The translations under genes were made by a program, and so were the position numbers. 64,000 bases of DNA, taken from positions 4,187,105-4,251,104 of the forward strand of contig NZ_ABIZ01000001.1 of NCBI RefSeq assembly GCF_000172155.1, in the 5' to 3' direction. This stretch comes from Verrucomicrobium spinosum DSM 4136 = JCM 18804. Its GTDB lineage: Bacteria; Verrucomicrobiota; Verrucomicrobiia; Verrucomicrobiales; Verrucomicrobiaceae. Below, in pieces: positions 9,278 through 18,050 of this stretch (positions within the stretch are counted from its first letter, which is position 1; the number at the start of each line of letters is the position of its first letter). The notes under the pieces are model-generated. The model searched no databases, had not been told where the DNA came from, and saw only the letters and a list, made by a program, of their open reading frames with translations.

Positions 9278-9637
9278 ATGCAATCGCTTTCCAAAGTCCA
9301 ATGGTACGGACTGAGCTTCCTGGTGCTGCACACCATCATCATCGCCATGGTCTATGCGGGCACCAGCCGCGGCGGACCGTGGGAGATCAAGCTCATCCAG
9401 CAGTTTTTTGACTACCCGGTAGAGTCCCTCATCACCCGCCTTGCTGATCATGCCTCTGACAAAGTCCCCACCCTCACGCGATGGGACCACTATGAAAAAT
9501 TTCATTATGCCAGCGCTGCGATTGTCGGCGGACTCGCGTATTACACGCTCGGCATCGCCATCGGATTCGTAATGACACTCGTCGCCCCCAAGACCCAAGA
9601 AGACCTCGACCTCGACTCCCAAGACACTCGCTCATGA
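9278..9637 (+). CDS. Small membrane protein inside the RND operon, function unknown
   Basis: I do not recognise this 119-residue protein. It has an N-terminal hydrophobic segment (WYGLSFLVLHTIIIAMVYAG), a polar middle of about 50 residues and a second membrane segment (AYYTLGIAIGFVMTLVA) before an acidic tail. It starts 24 bases after the permease stop, and its stop overlaps the start of the outer-membrane channel gene (ATGA at 9634-9637), so it is translated as part of the operon and probably coupled to the channel gene. This placement suggests an accessory pump subunit or assembly factor, analogous in position, not in sequence, to small RND partners such as AcrZ. Confidence 0.8.
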   Translation: MQSLSKVQWYGLSFLVLHTIIIAMVYAGTSRGGPWEIKLIQQFFDYPVESLITRLADHASDKVPTLTRWDHYEKFHYASAAIVGGLAYYTLGIAIGFVMTLVAPKTQEDLDLDSQDTRS

Positions 9638-11073
9638 ACCTACGCCTCCACCCTGCCTGGCACATGCTTTCCTTGTGCCTGCTTTCAGCCTGCGCCGTCG
9701 GCCCCAACCCCAAGACTCCGGAAACACAGGTCGGAGCCCAGTTCGACAACAAGAACCAGGGCGGTTATGTCACCGCTCCCACCGTGGCCCAGTGGTGGCG
9801 TCGCTACAACGATCCCAAGCTCAACAGCCTGGTCGATCGTGCCATCGCCAGCAACCTGGACCTGAAGATTGCCGCCGCCCGTGTGGAAGAAGCCCGCGCC
9901 CTGCGTGCCGCCGTCCGCTACGACTACTTCCCCACCGTCACCTCCGCCGCCAGCTACACGAACCAGCGCCAGAGCAAGGCCGCCAGCTCCCCGGGACTGG
10001 ACCGCACCTCTGAGCTGTATGACGCCGGTCTGGACGCCTCCTGGGAGCTCGACTTCTGGGGCCGCGTGCGCCGCAGCAACTGGGCCGCCAGGGCAGATGT
10101 GCGCGCCGCAGAAGCCGCCGTGGAAGACGGTCTCGTGCTCGTCACCGCAGAGGTCGCCAGCACCTACCTCGAACTCCGCGGCCTGCAGCACCAGCTTGCC
10201 GTACGCCGCCGCAACGCCGACAACCAGCAGCAGACGCTGAAGCTCACCGAGAGCCTCCTCCAAGGCGGCCGCGGCACCGAGCTCGACACCTCCCGTGCCC
10301 GTGCCCAACTGAACTCCACCCTCGCCGCGATCCCCCTCATTGAGGGTCTCATCGCGCAGGACATCCACCGCCTGAGCGTCCTCATCGGCACCACGCCGTC
10401 CACGCTCAAGCCGGAGCTCATCAAGCCCAGGCCGATCCCCACGCTGCCCAGCATCGTCCGCATTGGCAACCCCTCTGAGCTGCTCCGCCGCCGCCCAGAC
10501 ATCCGTGCCGTGGAGGCCGATCTCGAGGCCGCCACTCACCGGGTGGGAGTCGCCACCGCCGACCTCTTCCCCCGCGTGACCTTCAACGGCACCGCCTCTC
10601 TCCAGGCAGACAGCTTCAGCGGTCCCTGGTCTGGAGCCAACTCCTTCGGCCCCCGCATCTCGTGGGCAGCCTTCGACCTTGGTCGCGTGAAAGCGCAGAT
10701 CAATGCCGCCAATGCCCGTGTGGATGCCCAGGTATCCACCTATTACAAGACGGTGCTCGGTGCGCTTGAGGAAACGGAAAACGCCCTGGTCACCTTCGGT
10801 CGCCAGCGCGCCCGCCGCAACTACCTCAGCGAATCCGCCACTGCCTCAGAGCAGGCCGCCAACCTCGCCCGCGAGCGCTATCAGAACGGTGTGGCTGACT
10901 TCCTGACCGTGCTCGACGCCGAGCGCGTGCTCCTGGAAGCCCAGAGCCTCCTGGCCGAAAGCCAGACCGCCACCGCCACCTCCCAGGTCGCCATCTACAA
11001 GGCCCTCGGCGGCGGTTGGGAAGGCATCGGTGCCTCCGGCAGAAACTCCGGCACCGGCGCTGCGCCCAAGTGA
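9634..11073 (+). CDS. NodT-family outer-membrane efflux lipoprotein (TolC-like)
   Basis: Outer-membrane exit duct of the tripartite pump, 479 residues. The signal peptide ends in a lipobox (LLSAC) followed by AVGPNPKTPE, very typical of OprM/NodT lipoproteins. Two outer_membrane_efflux repeats follow (about residues 65-250 and 275-460); recognisable blocks are WWRRYNDPKLNSLVDRAIAS, ASWELDFWGRVRRSNWAARA and LLRRRPDIRAVEADLEAATH. The gene overlaps the previous one by four bases and is followed by a strong terminator at 11115, closing the operon that begins at 4670. Confidence 0.95.
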   Translation: MNLRLHPAWHMLSLCLLSACAVGPNPKTPETQVGAQFDNKNQGGYVTAPTVAQWWRRYNDPKLNSLVDRAIASNLDLKIAAARVEEARALRAAVRYDYFPTVTSAASYTNQRQSKAASSPGLDRTSELYDAGLDASWELDFWGRVRRSNWAARADVRAAEAAVEDGLVLVTAEVASTYLELRGLQHQLAVRRRNADNQQQTLKLTESLLQGGRGTELDTSRARAQLNSTLAAIPLIEGLIAQDIHRLSVLIGTTPSTLKPELIKPRPIPTLPSIVRIGNPSELLRRRPDIRAVEADLEAATHRVGVATADLFPRVTFNGTASLQADSFSGPWSGANSFGPRISWAAFDLGRVKAQINAANARVDAQVSTYYKTVLGALEETENALVTFGRQRARRNYLSESATASEQAANLARERYQNGVADFLTVLDAERVLLEAQSLLAESQTATATSQVAIYKALGGGWEGIGASGRNSGTGAAPK

Positions 11074-11114
11074 TGCGATGAGTTAGATCTCATTCGATCA
11101 CATCTTACCTTCAG

Positions 11115-11154
11115 CAACCCCCGACGACCGCAAGGCGTCGGGGGTTGTTGTTTT
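11115..11154 (+). terminator. Rho-independent terminator of the second RND operon
   Basis: A 12-bp perfect stem (CAACCCCCGACG at 11115-11126 and its complement at 11136-11147), 9-base loop and T-rich tail. It lies 42 bases after the channel gene's stop. Confidence 0.9.
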
Positions 11155-11167
11155 GGAGCGGAGTTGG

Positions 11168-11191
11168 CCTCACACGAAGGCACAAAGGCAC
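11168..11191 (+). repeat. Dispersed CACACGAAGGCACAAAGG-type short repeat
   Basis: CACACGAAGGCACAAAGGCA-like string related to copies at 11695-11742 (opposite orientation, expanded), 17561-17588 and 26180-26206. All copies are intergenic. Confidence 0.7.
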
Positions 11192-11193
11192 CA

Positions 11194-11395
11194 CTCTCGC
11201 GTTGCCTTCTCAACCAAAAGCAGCGCCCACCATACCCAATCACCCAAAAACCTCCGCGCCGTGGTTGGAGTACCGCCTTTAGGCGGCGCATTGAAAACGC
11301 CCCCACTGGTCATCCAGTCCACTAACGCGGAGCACGAGGATTCGCTCCGGCGACTGACCGCCTAAAGGCGGTACTCCAACCCTGCCGCGAACCCC
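11194..11395 (+). repeat. About 200-bp direct repeat, copy 1, with internal inverted repeat
   Basis: Nearly identical to 11422-11625 at a 228-230 base period. Inside, a 22-base arm beginning TTGGAGTACCGCCTTTAGGC (11265-11286) is perfectly complementary to 11358-11379, so the unit can fold into a long hairpin. Open frames through it read VGVPPLGGALKTPPL in both copies but have no start context and are probably not genes. Confidence 0.9.
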
Positions 11396-11421
11396 TCCGA
11401 TGGAATACGCAGGTCCAATCG

Positions 11422-11625
11422 CTCTCGCGTTGCCTTCTCAACCAAAAGCAGCGCCCAGCACATCCAACCACCCAAAAAGCCTCCGCACCGTGGTTGGAGT
11501 TCCGCCTTTAGGCGGCGCATTGAAAACGCCCCCACTGGTCATCCAGTCCACTAACGCGGAGCACGAGAATTCGCTCAGACGACTGAGCCGCCTAAAGGCG
11601 GTACTCCAACCCTGCTGCGAACCTT
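11422..11625 (+). repeat. About 200-bp direct repeat, copy 2
   Basis: Second copy of the unit at 11194, differing by scattered substitutions and one- or two-base indels. One arm carries TTCC where copy 1 has TACC, so its internal hairpin (about 11494-11609) has a single mismatch. The spacer between copies is about 26 bases. Confidence 0.88.
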
Positions 11626-11694
11626 CCCCCTTGGATTTCGCTGCCCCCACCCCCTGATCCAGTCCAAGGAACTCCCACCCCCCCCGATCTCCCT

Positions 11695-11742
11695 CTTCGC
11701 GCCTTCGCGCCTTCGTGCCTTCGTGCCTTCGTGCCTTCGTGT
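11695..11742 (+). repeat. Six tandem 8-base units CTTCGYGC
   Basis: CTTCGCGC occurs twice, then CTTCGTGC three times, then CTTCGTGT. The unit is the reverse complement of the GCACGAAG string in the copies at 11168 and 17561, so this looks like a local slippage expansion of a dispersed repeat. The rest of the stretch to 12015 is C-rich with no gene or clear signal. Confidence 0.85.
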
Positions 11743-12015
11743 GAGCAAAATCAAACCACCCACCCCGCCCTTCAATTCCGCATTCCCCCTTTTACATTCC
11801 CCTTTCCGCCTTCCCCCTTCCCCAGAGCAACATCCTCCAGCCCTCGCGCCCCTTCCGCACATTCCTTTTCCACGTTCTTGGACATTTTTGGTCTCAATTT
11901 CCCGTACTGGACACATTCAAGATGATGACTCTGTGAAACCAGGACAGCCCATCACCCGCTCGGGGTGATTGCCAATCCCTTCACAGAGAAAGAGTTTCGC
12001 CCCTTTCCGACGATC

Positions 12016-15000
12016 ATGCTGCGTACTCACACCGCCCTGTTGCTAGCCGGAGCCGCCCTCGGTTCCCAGCTCTCCGCTGCCACCTTCCCTCCGGTCAAGG
12101 TGGAGTTCAACCGGGACATCCGGCCGCTCCTCGCCGACGCCTGTTTCCACTGCCATGGGCCCGACCCCGGCACGCGCAAGGCGGGACTTCGCCTGGATAC
12201 CGAGGCCGGCTTCTTCACTCCCTCCGAGCCAGGGGCCAGCCCCACCATCGTCAAGAACGACCCGGAAAAGAGCCCGCTCTACCAGCGCCTCATCACCACG
12301 GACACGGATGACGTCATGCCGCCGCCGGAGTCGCACAAGACGCTGAAGCCGGAGCAGATCGCCCTCGTCCGCCAGTGGATCGCAGAAGGTGCCCCCTGGC
12401 AGCCGCACTGGGCCTTCATCACCCCCAGCCTGCCCGCCCAGCCGGAGGTGCAGCAGAAGGCCTGGGTGCGCAATCCCATCGACACATTCGTGCTCGCCGC
12501 CCTGGAGAAAAAAGGCCTCACCCCCGCCCCGGAAGCAGACCGCCATACGCTGGCCCGCCGCGCCGCGTTGGACATCACCGGCCTGCCGCCCGAGCCCGCC
12601 GAGCTGGAAGCCTTTCTCAAAGACACGGCCCCGGATGCCTATGAGCAGTACGTGGACCGGCTCATGAAGTCCGAGCGGTACGGCGAGCACCGCGCCCGCT
12701 ACTGGCTGGATGCCGCCCGCTATGCCGACACGCACGGCCTGCACTTCGACAAGTACCGCGAGATGTGGCCCTACCGGGACTGGGTGGTTCAAGCCTTTAA
12801 CCGCAACCAGCCCTTCGACCAGTTCACCGTGGAGCAGCTCGCAGGCGACCTCCTGCCCCATCCCACGGAGAGCCAGCTCATCGCCACCGGCCTGCAGCGC
12901 TGCAACATCACCACCAACGAAGGCGGCACCATCGATGAGGAAAACCTCGCCAACTACGCCGCCGACCGCGTGCAGACGCTGGGCTGGATCTACATGGGCC
13001 TCACCGCCAACTGCAGCCAGTGCCATGACCACAAGTTCGATCCGATAACTCAGAAGGACTACTACGCCCTCGCCGCGTTCTTCCGCAACACCACGCAGGG
13101 CCCCAAGGACGGCAACATCAAGGACAGCGGCCCCATCCTCGTGCTGCCAGAGGCCAAGGACCGCCCGCGCTGGGACGTCCTGCCCCAGGAGATCGCCAGC
13201 GCCACCATCAAGCGAGACTCCCGCAAGATCGCGGCCAAGCCTGAATTCAACACCTGGCTGGCCTCTGCAAAACCAGAGTCGCTCGACGCCGACATCCCGG
13301 CAGAGGGCCTCATCGCCCATGTCCCGCTCAATGAAGGCGTTGGCAGCGAGGTCACTGGCATCTGCGGAGCCTCCACCAAGTTCCGCGCCACCGGCGAAGT
13401 GTCCTGGCGTCCCGATGGCAAGATCGGCCCCGCTCCGGTGATGAAGCTCGGGGGCACCTTCGACCTCGGCCCAGAAGGCGACTTCGAGAAGACAGACGGC
13501 TTCAGCTACGGCGGCTGGATCCGCGCCGACCGCGCCGGGGTCTATGGCGGCATCATTGCCAAGATGGATGAGAAGGACGCCTACAAGGGCTGGGATCTCT
13601 TCCAGGCAGACCGCAACCTCGCCGTCCACATCGTGAGCAAGTGGCCCAATGACGCGCTGAAAGTCTCCACGAAGAAGCCCGTGCTCAAGCCCGGCCAGTG
13701 GCAGCACGTCATGGTCACCTATGATGGCAGCAGCAAGCCCGGCGGCGTGAAGATCTACATTGATGGCGTCATTGAGCCCGTCAAGACAGACACCGACGGT
13801 CTGCAGGGCAGCATCCGTACCGCCACCAACCTCCGGGTGGGCCAGCGCAGCGGGAACCAGGTCTTTGACGGCGGCAGCCTCCAGGACGTGCGCGTGTACA
13901 AGCGCACCCTCACCGTGCAGGAGGTGCAAGCCCTGCACAGCACTGGGCCCCTTCGCGCCACCCTGGCCGCCACCGCGACCAAACGCACCCCGGCCCAGCA
14001 GAACGCCCTGTACGACTACTACCTGAACACGCGTGATGCGGAGTACAAGCTTGCCTCCACCACCCTCCAGAAGCTGGATGCGGAGCGCACCGCCATCCGC
14101 GGACGCAGCGCCGTCACGCACATTCAGGAGGAGAAGAAGAACAGCCCCGCCATGGCCAACATCCTCATGCGCGGCCAGTACGATCAAGTGGGCGCGCCCG
14201 TCGAGGCCGCCGTCCCGGTCGCTCTTGGCAAGCTGGGAGAGAACTCCCCCAAGAACCGGCTCGGCCTCGCCGAATGGTTGGTTCGCGCCGACAACCCACT
14301 CACCGCCCGTGTCACGGTGAACCGCTTCTGGCAGGAGCTCTTTGGCCAGGGCCTGGTGAAGACACCCGATGACTTCGGCATCATGGGCGCCGCCCCCACC
14401 CACCCGGAACTGCTCGACTGGCTGGCCGTCGATTTCCGCGAGCACGGCTGGGATGTGAAACGCTTCTATCGCCAGATGCTCACCTCCTCGACCTATCGCC
14501 AGGCCGCGCTCACCACACCGGAAAAGCTGGAGAAAGATCGCGACAACGCCCTGCTCTCCCGCGGCCCCCGCTTCCGCATGGATGCTGAGATGGTCCGTGA
14601 CTACGCCCTCGCCGCCAGCAGCACCCTCTCACCCCGCATGGGCGGCCCCGGCACCAAGCCGTATCAGCCGGAAAACATCTGGGAAGTCGTCGGCCTCGGC
14701 ACAGAGAAATACTCCCAGGATAAAGGAGAGAACCTCTACCGCCGTACGATCTACAACTTCTGGAAGCGCATGGCCCCCTCTCCCAACATGGAGACCTTCA
14801 ACGCGCCCAACCGCGAAGTGAGCTGCGTGCGCCGCGACCGCACGAACACCCCGCTCCAGGCGCTCGTCACGCTCAACGATCCGCAGTTCGTCGAAGCCGC
14901 CCGCAGCCTCGCCCAGCACACGCTCGCCACCACGGGCACCGATCGCGATGCCGCCCTGCGCTACATCTCCACCCGCCTCCTCAGCCGCGAACTCCGGCCC

Positions 15001-15192
15001 GAGGAATCCGCCATCGTCATCGCCAGCCTGGAGGACCTCACCGCCCACTACAAAGCCAACCCTGCCGATGCCAAAGCCCTCCTCGAAGTCGGCGAATCCA
15101 AACCGGACCCCGCCCTCGACCCCACTGCCCTCGCCGCCTGGACCATGCTCTGCAACCAGATGATGAACCTTGATGAGGTGCTGAATAAGTAG
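12016..15192 (+). CDS. PSCyt1-DUF1549-LamG-DUF1553 (PSD1-type) secreted haem protein
   Basis: Large exported protein (1,058 residues from the ATG at 12016) of a family abundant in Planctomycetes and Verrucomicrobia. A signal peptide (HTALLLAGAALGSQLSAA) precedes a PSCyt1 cytochrome-c-like domain with the haem motif CFHCH near residue 45. DUF1549 spans about 150-355 and carries a second CXXCH (CSQCHDHKFDP, near 332). A concanavalin/LamG-like domain (about 490-630; DGFSYGGWIRADRAGVYGGI) is inserted before DUF1553 (about 740-1025; AEWLVRADNPLTARVTVNRF). A GTG 51 bases upstream is possible, but the ATG gives a proper signal peptide. It is paired with the DUF1501 gene at 15293, the usual arrangement. 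The enzymatic role is unproven; polysaccharide or organic-matter oxidation is often proposed. Confidence 0.92.
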   Translation: MLRTHTALLLAGAALGSQLSAATFPPVKVEFNRDIRPLLADACFHCHGPDPGTRKAGLRLDTEAGFFTPSEPGASPTIVKNDPEKSPLYQRLITTDTDDVMPPPESHKTLKPEQIALVRQWIAEGAPWQPHWAFITPSLPAQPEVQQKAWVRNPIDTFVLAALEKKGLTPAPEADRHTLARRAALDITGLPPEPAELEAFLKDTAPDAYEQYVDRLMKSERYGEHRARYWLDAARYADTHGLHFDKYREMWPYRDWVVQAFNRNQPFDQFTVEQLAGDLLPHPTESQLIATGLQRCNITTNEGGTIDEENLANYAADRVQTLGWIYMGLTANCSQCHDHKFDPITQKDYYALAAFFRNTTQGPKDGNIKDSGPILVLPEAKDRPRWDVLPQEIASATIKRDSRKIAAKPEFNTWLASAKPESLDADIPAEGLIAHVPLNEGVGSEVTGICGASTKFRATGEVSWRPDGKIGPAPVMKLGGTFDLGPEGDFEKTDGFSYGGWIRADRAGVYGGIIAKMDEKDAYKGWDLFQADRNLAVHIVSKWPNDALKVSTKKPVLKPGQWQHVMVTYDGSSKPGGVKIYIDGVIEPVKTDTDGLQGSIRTATNLRVGQRSGNQVFDGGSLQDVRVYKRTLTVQEVQALHSTGPLRATLAATATKRTPAQQNALYDYYLNTRDAEYKLASTTLQKLDAERTAIRGRSAVTHIQEEKKNSPAMANILMRGQYDQVGAPVEAAVPVALGKLGENSPKNRLGLAEWLVRADNPLTARVTVNRFWQELFGQGLVKTPDDFGIMGAAPTHPELLDWLAVDFREHGWDVKRFYRQMLTSSTYRQAALTTPEKLEKDRDNALLSRGPRFRMDAEMVRDYALAASSTLSPRMGGPGTKPYQPENIWEVVGLGTEKYSQDKGENLYRRTIYNFWKRMAPSPNMETFNAPNREVSCVRRDRTNTPLQALVTLNDPQFVEAARSLAQHTLATTGTDRDAALRYISTRLLSRELRPEESAIVIASLEDLTAHYKANPADAKALLEVGESKPDPALDPTALAAWTMLCNQMMNLDEVLNK

Positions 15193-15292
15193 CCAGTAAA
15201 AAGTTAAGAGTAAAAAGTGAAAAGTTGTTCCGCGAACTCATCCCTCTCTTAGCTTTTCCCTTCTCCCTCATCCCTTTTCCCTCTTTCATCCT

Positions 15293-16759
15293 ATGTCCCT
15301 TCTCGCAGACCACAACCTCTTCGAAACCCGCCGCCAGTTCTTCGCTCGAGGAAAGAACGCCCTGGGCTACGCGGCTCTGACCAGCCTGCTGGGTGAAGGT
15401 CTGGCGCGGCAGGCGGCGGCCAGCAGCTCCGGGGCAGCCAGCGGGCTGGGGCCGCACTTCGCGCCCAAGGCCAAGCGCGTGATCTATCTCCACATGGTGG
15501 GAGGGCCCTCCCAGATGGACCTCTTCGACTACAAGCCGGGCATGAAGGAGTGGTATGACAAGGATCTGCCCGCCAGCATTCGCAATGGGCAGCGTCTCAC
15601 CACCATGACCAGCGGTCAGGCCCGCTTCCCCATTGCCCCGTCCAAGTACGAGTTCTCCCAAGTGGGACAGTGCGGCATGTGGCTGAACACGGAGCTGCTG
15701 CCCCACCTTGGCACCTGCGCGGATGACATCTGCTGGATGCGCAGCCTCCACACGGAGGCCATCAACCACGAGCCCGCCATCACCGCCATGCAGACTGGCA
15801 ACCAGATCACAGGGCGCCCCTGCCTCGGCTCTTGGGCTTCTTACGGCCTGGGTAGCATGAACCAGAACCTGCCCTCCTTCGTCGTGATGGTCGCCACCCC
15901 GACCAATCGCGAGCAGGAGCAGGCCATCTCCTCCCGGCTCTGGTCCAGCGGCTTCCTCCCTGGGGAGCACGCAGGCGTCTCCTTCCGCAGCAAGGGCGAT
16001 CCCATTCTCTTCATCAACAACCCGCCCGGGGTGCCTTCGTCTGTCCGGCGTCGCACGCTGGACGGCCTGAATGCGCTGAACGAGCTCAACTACAACCTCG
16101 TAGGGGATCCAGAGACGCACACCCGCATCAAGCAGTATGAAATGGCCTTCCGCATGCAGGCCAGCGTGCCCGAGCTCACCGACATCAGCAAGGAGCCTGA
16201 GCACATCTACAAGCTCTATGGAGAAGAGGCCCGCAAGCCCGGAACCTTTGCCAACAGCGTCCTCATGGCGCGCCGCCTTGCCGAGCGCGGCGTGCGCTTC
16301 GTCCAGATCTACCACAACAACTGGGATCACCACTCCAACGTAAACGGCCGCATGCCCGCCCAGTGCAAGGACGTTGACCAGCCCTGCGCCGCCCTCATCC
16401 GCGATCTCAAGCAGCGCGGCATGTTCGATGACACCCTCATCATCTGGGGCGGCGAGTTCGGCCGCACCATCTACAGCCAGGGCGGTCTCACCAAGACCAA
16501 CTACGGTCGCGACCATCATCCCCGCTGCTTCAGCATGTGGATGGCCGGGGGCGGTGCCGCAGGTGGCCACATTCACGGGGAGACAGACGAGTTCAGCTAC
16601 AACATCGTCAAGGATCCGCTCCACATCCGCGACTTCCACGCCACCATCCTGAACCTCCTGGGCTACAACCACGACCGGTTCACCTTCAAGTTTCAGGGTC
16701 TCGACTCCAAGCTTACCGGTGTAGAGCCCGCTCGTGTGGTGAAGCAGTTGATCGCCTGA
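15293..16759 (+). CDS. DUF1501 family protein with Tat-like export signal
   Basis: A 488-residue protein of the DUF1501 family, which has a sulfatase/alkaline-phosphatase-like fold. The N-terminus has paired arginines followed by a hydrophobic stretch (ETRRQFFARGKNALGYAALT), suggesting Tat export. Family blocks seen: RVIYLHMVGGPSQMDLFDYK, TEAINHEPAITAMQTGNQ, LIIWGGEFGRTIYSQGG and GRDHHPRCFSMWMAGGGAAG, with His and Asp residues placed as in metal-dependent relatives. It follows the PSD1 gene by 100 bases on the same strand; such pairs are nearly always adjacent in PVC bacteria and probably act together in the periplasm. Function is unproven. Confidence 0.93.
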   Translation: MSLLADHNLFETRRQFFARGKNALGYAALTSLLGEGLARQAAASSSGAASGLGPHFAPKAKRVIYLHMVGGPSQMDLFDYKPGMKEWYDKDLPASIRNGQRLTTMTSGQARFPIAPSKYEFSQVGQCGMWLNTELLPHLGTCADDICWMRSLHTEAINHEPAITAMQTGNQITGRPCLGSWASYGLGSMNQNLPSFVVMVATPTNREQEQAISSRLWSSGFLPGEHAGVSFRSKGDPILFINNPPGVPSSVRRRTLDGLNALNELNYNLVGDPETHTRIKQYEMAFRMQASVPELTDISKEPEHIYKLYGEEARKPGTFANSVLMARRLAERGVRFVQIYHNNWDHHSNVNGRMPAQCKDVDQPCAALIRDLKQRGMFDDTLIIWGGEFGRTIYSQGGLTKTNYGRDHHPRCFSMWMAGGGAAGGHIHGETDEFSYNIVKDPLHIRDFHATILNLLGYNHDRFTFKFQGLDSKLTGVEPARVVKQLIA

Positions 16760-16790
16760 CCCGGAGAGGTGCCCGCCTCAGTTCGAAGCT

Positions 16791-16890
16791 GATCCCCAGC
16801 GGGGATCTCTAGCACAGCCCAACGTTGGACGAGCCCTAAGCGAGTCAACGTTGGGTAACGTCAGAGAAGCTTTCAACGCTGAAAGCGTTG
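16791..16890. repeat. Cluster of three inverted repeats after the DUF1501 gene
   Basis: GATCCCC-AGC-GGGGATC (16791-16807), CCCAACGTTG with CAACGTTGGG (16818-16827 and 16846-16855) and CAACGC-TGAAA-GCGTTG (16874-16890) follow one another. The first could help end transcription but has no T-run. The compact set of palindromes resembles an extragenic palindromic element; no other copy lies in this window. Confidence 0.6.
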
Positions 16891-16989
16891 TGTAGATGCT
16901 CCGTCTCCTGAGTCGGCACCTTGGCAGGACAGAACTTCAGCAGAGATTTCGGTGCCACCACACCGGGAGTCTGATACACTCATACTCCC

Positions 16990-17535
16990 ATGTTCCAGCA
17001 CCCTGAGGACTATGAGTACGTGAGCCTGCTGGAGGCGCACTGGCAGGCCGTTCAGGCAGAAGCCTTGCAACTCGACCTCGACCACTTCACGAGCTGGCCA
17101 GAGAAATTCCTCTACGACTCCGGTTGGCGCGTCTTCGGCCTCTATGGCTTTGGCCGCAAGCTGGAGCGCAACTGTGAACTCTGCCCAGAAACCACCGCCC
17201 TCATCGAGCAGATCGACGGCCTCGTCACCGCAGGCTTCTCCAGGCTCGAACCCCGCACCCACATCCGCGCCCATTGCGGCTACACCAACCAGGTGCTCCG
17301 CTGCCATCTCCCCCTTAAAGTACCCGCTCTGGGCAGGTGCGAACTGCGCGTGGGTCACGACATCCGTTCCTGGCAACCCGGGCGTTGTCTGGTCTTCGAC
17401 GACACCACTGAGCACGAAGCCTGGAACGACACCGAAGAAGACCGGATCATCCTGCTGATGGACGTGAAACGCGATCCCAAGTCCGGAGATGTGACCGTGC
17501 CCGAAGGTTTGCTGGAGCAGTTTAAGCTGAGTTAG
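16990..17535 (+). CDS. Aspartyl/asparaginyl beta-hydroxylase family dioxygenase
   Basis: A 181-residue Fe(II)/2-oxoglutarate dioxygenase of the Asp_Arg_Hydrox family, related to the catalytic domain of aspartyl beta-hydroxylase. The jelly-roll motifs are visible: RTHIRAHCGYTNQVLRCHLP carries the first iron-ligand His and the basic residue expected to hold 2-oxoglutarate, GRCLVFDDTTEHEAWN carries the second His, and RIILLMDVKR closes the core. Length fits single-domain bacterial members. No signal peptide, so cytoplasmic. It stands alone after the PSD1/DUF1501 pair, separated by palindromes, and its protein or small-molecule substrate is unknown. Confidence 0.88.
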   Translation: MFQHPEDYEYVSLLEAHWQAVQAEALQLDLDHFTSWPEKFLYDSGWRVFGLYGFGRKLERNCELCPETTALIEQIDGLVTAGFSRLEPRTHIRAHCGYTNQVLRCHLPLKVPALGRCELRVGHDIRSWQPGRCLVFDDTTEHEAWNDTEEDRIILLMDVKRDPKSGDVTVPEGLLEQFKLS

Positions 17536-17560
17536 GCGGGGTGAGGTGAACTGAAAATCC

Positions 17561-17588
17561 TCACACAAAGGCACGAAGGCACAAAGGG
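17561..17588 (+). repeat. Dispersed CACAAAGGCACGAAGG-type short repeat
   Basis: CACACAAAGGCACGAAGGCA-like string, same family as 11168-11191 and (reverse strand) 11695-11742 and 26180-26206. Confidence 0.68.
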
Positions 17589-17622
17589 TTCAATGATCTG
17601 CGCGTGCGGGCGTTGCAGGCCG

Positions 17623-17700
17623 CCCTCCGACATCGAAGGCTCTGATACCCCCAACCTACGCGTCACCGCTTTCGCTCCCGATGTGAGCTCCTCACCCCCA
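17623..17700 (+). repeat. Dispersed intergenic repeat family, short copy
   Basis: Shares CCCTCCGACATCGAARGC and then TCACCGCTTTCGCTCCC...TGTGA...CTCCTCAC with the longer copies at 18151 and 42891, but lacks the middle CTGAGCGCGCAGCGCTTT block. On the minus strand it can be read as ...GAKAV..., as in the other copies. Confidence 0.65.
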
Positions 17701-18050
17701 TTCCAACCCGACCACAAAGGCCGCACCTTCTACAGCATCCTCCGGGGGCGTAGTCCGGTTGTCCCAACCGGCTGGAGAGCGGAGTGATCGATAGGGCATA
17801 ATCAGGAAACTACCCAACTCCCCTGCGCATCAGTCGCGCCACCCACAGCAGCCAATACCGATCCCGCATGCGGGACTCTGCACTACATTAAGCAGCCAAC
17901 CGCACCCCTCCCCATGCCGAAGGCATCCCAGAAGGTATCCAGGGGCCGGGCGAGTCTCACGAGCCCATGCCCCTGGACCACTCAAAAAAGAAACTCCATC
18001 CTGAAGGGATGGAAGGGACGTCCGCCTCCGCTCACCTGCTCCGGTTCGAA
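17701..18050. other. Intergenic DNA, no gene supported
   Basis: Open frames here, including one running 17967-18632, are rich in Pro, Ser and Arg, match no family and cross repeats. Nothing further is recognised between the repeat copies. Confidence 0.6.

Noticed and set aside
11695-11742. CRISPR-like tandem array
   Set aside because: Units are only 8 bases with no spacers; it is a simple slippage repeat.
11965-12015. GTG start for the PSD1 gene
   Set aside because: The first 17 residues are polar and precede a better ATG (12016) with a normal signal peptide.
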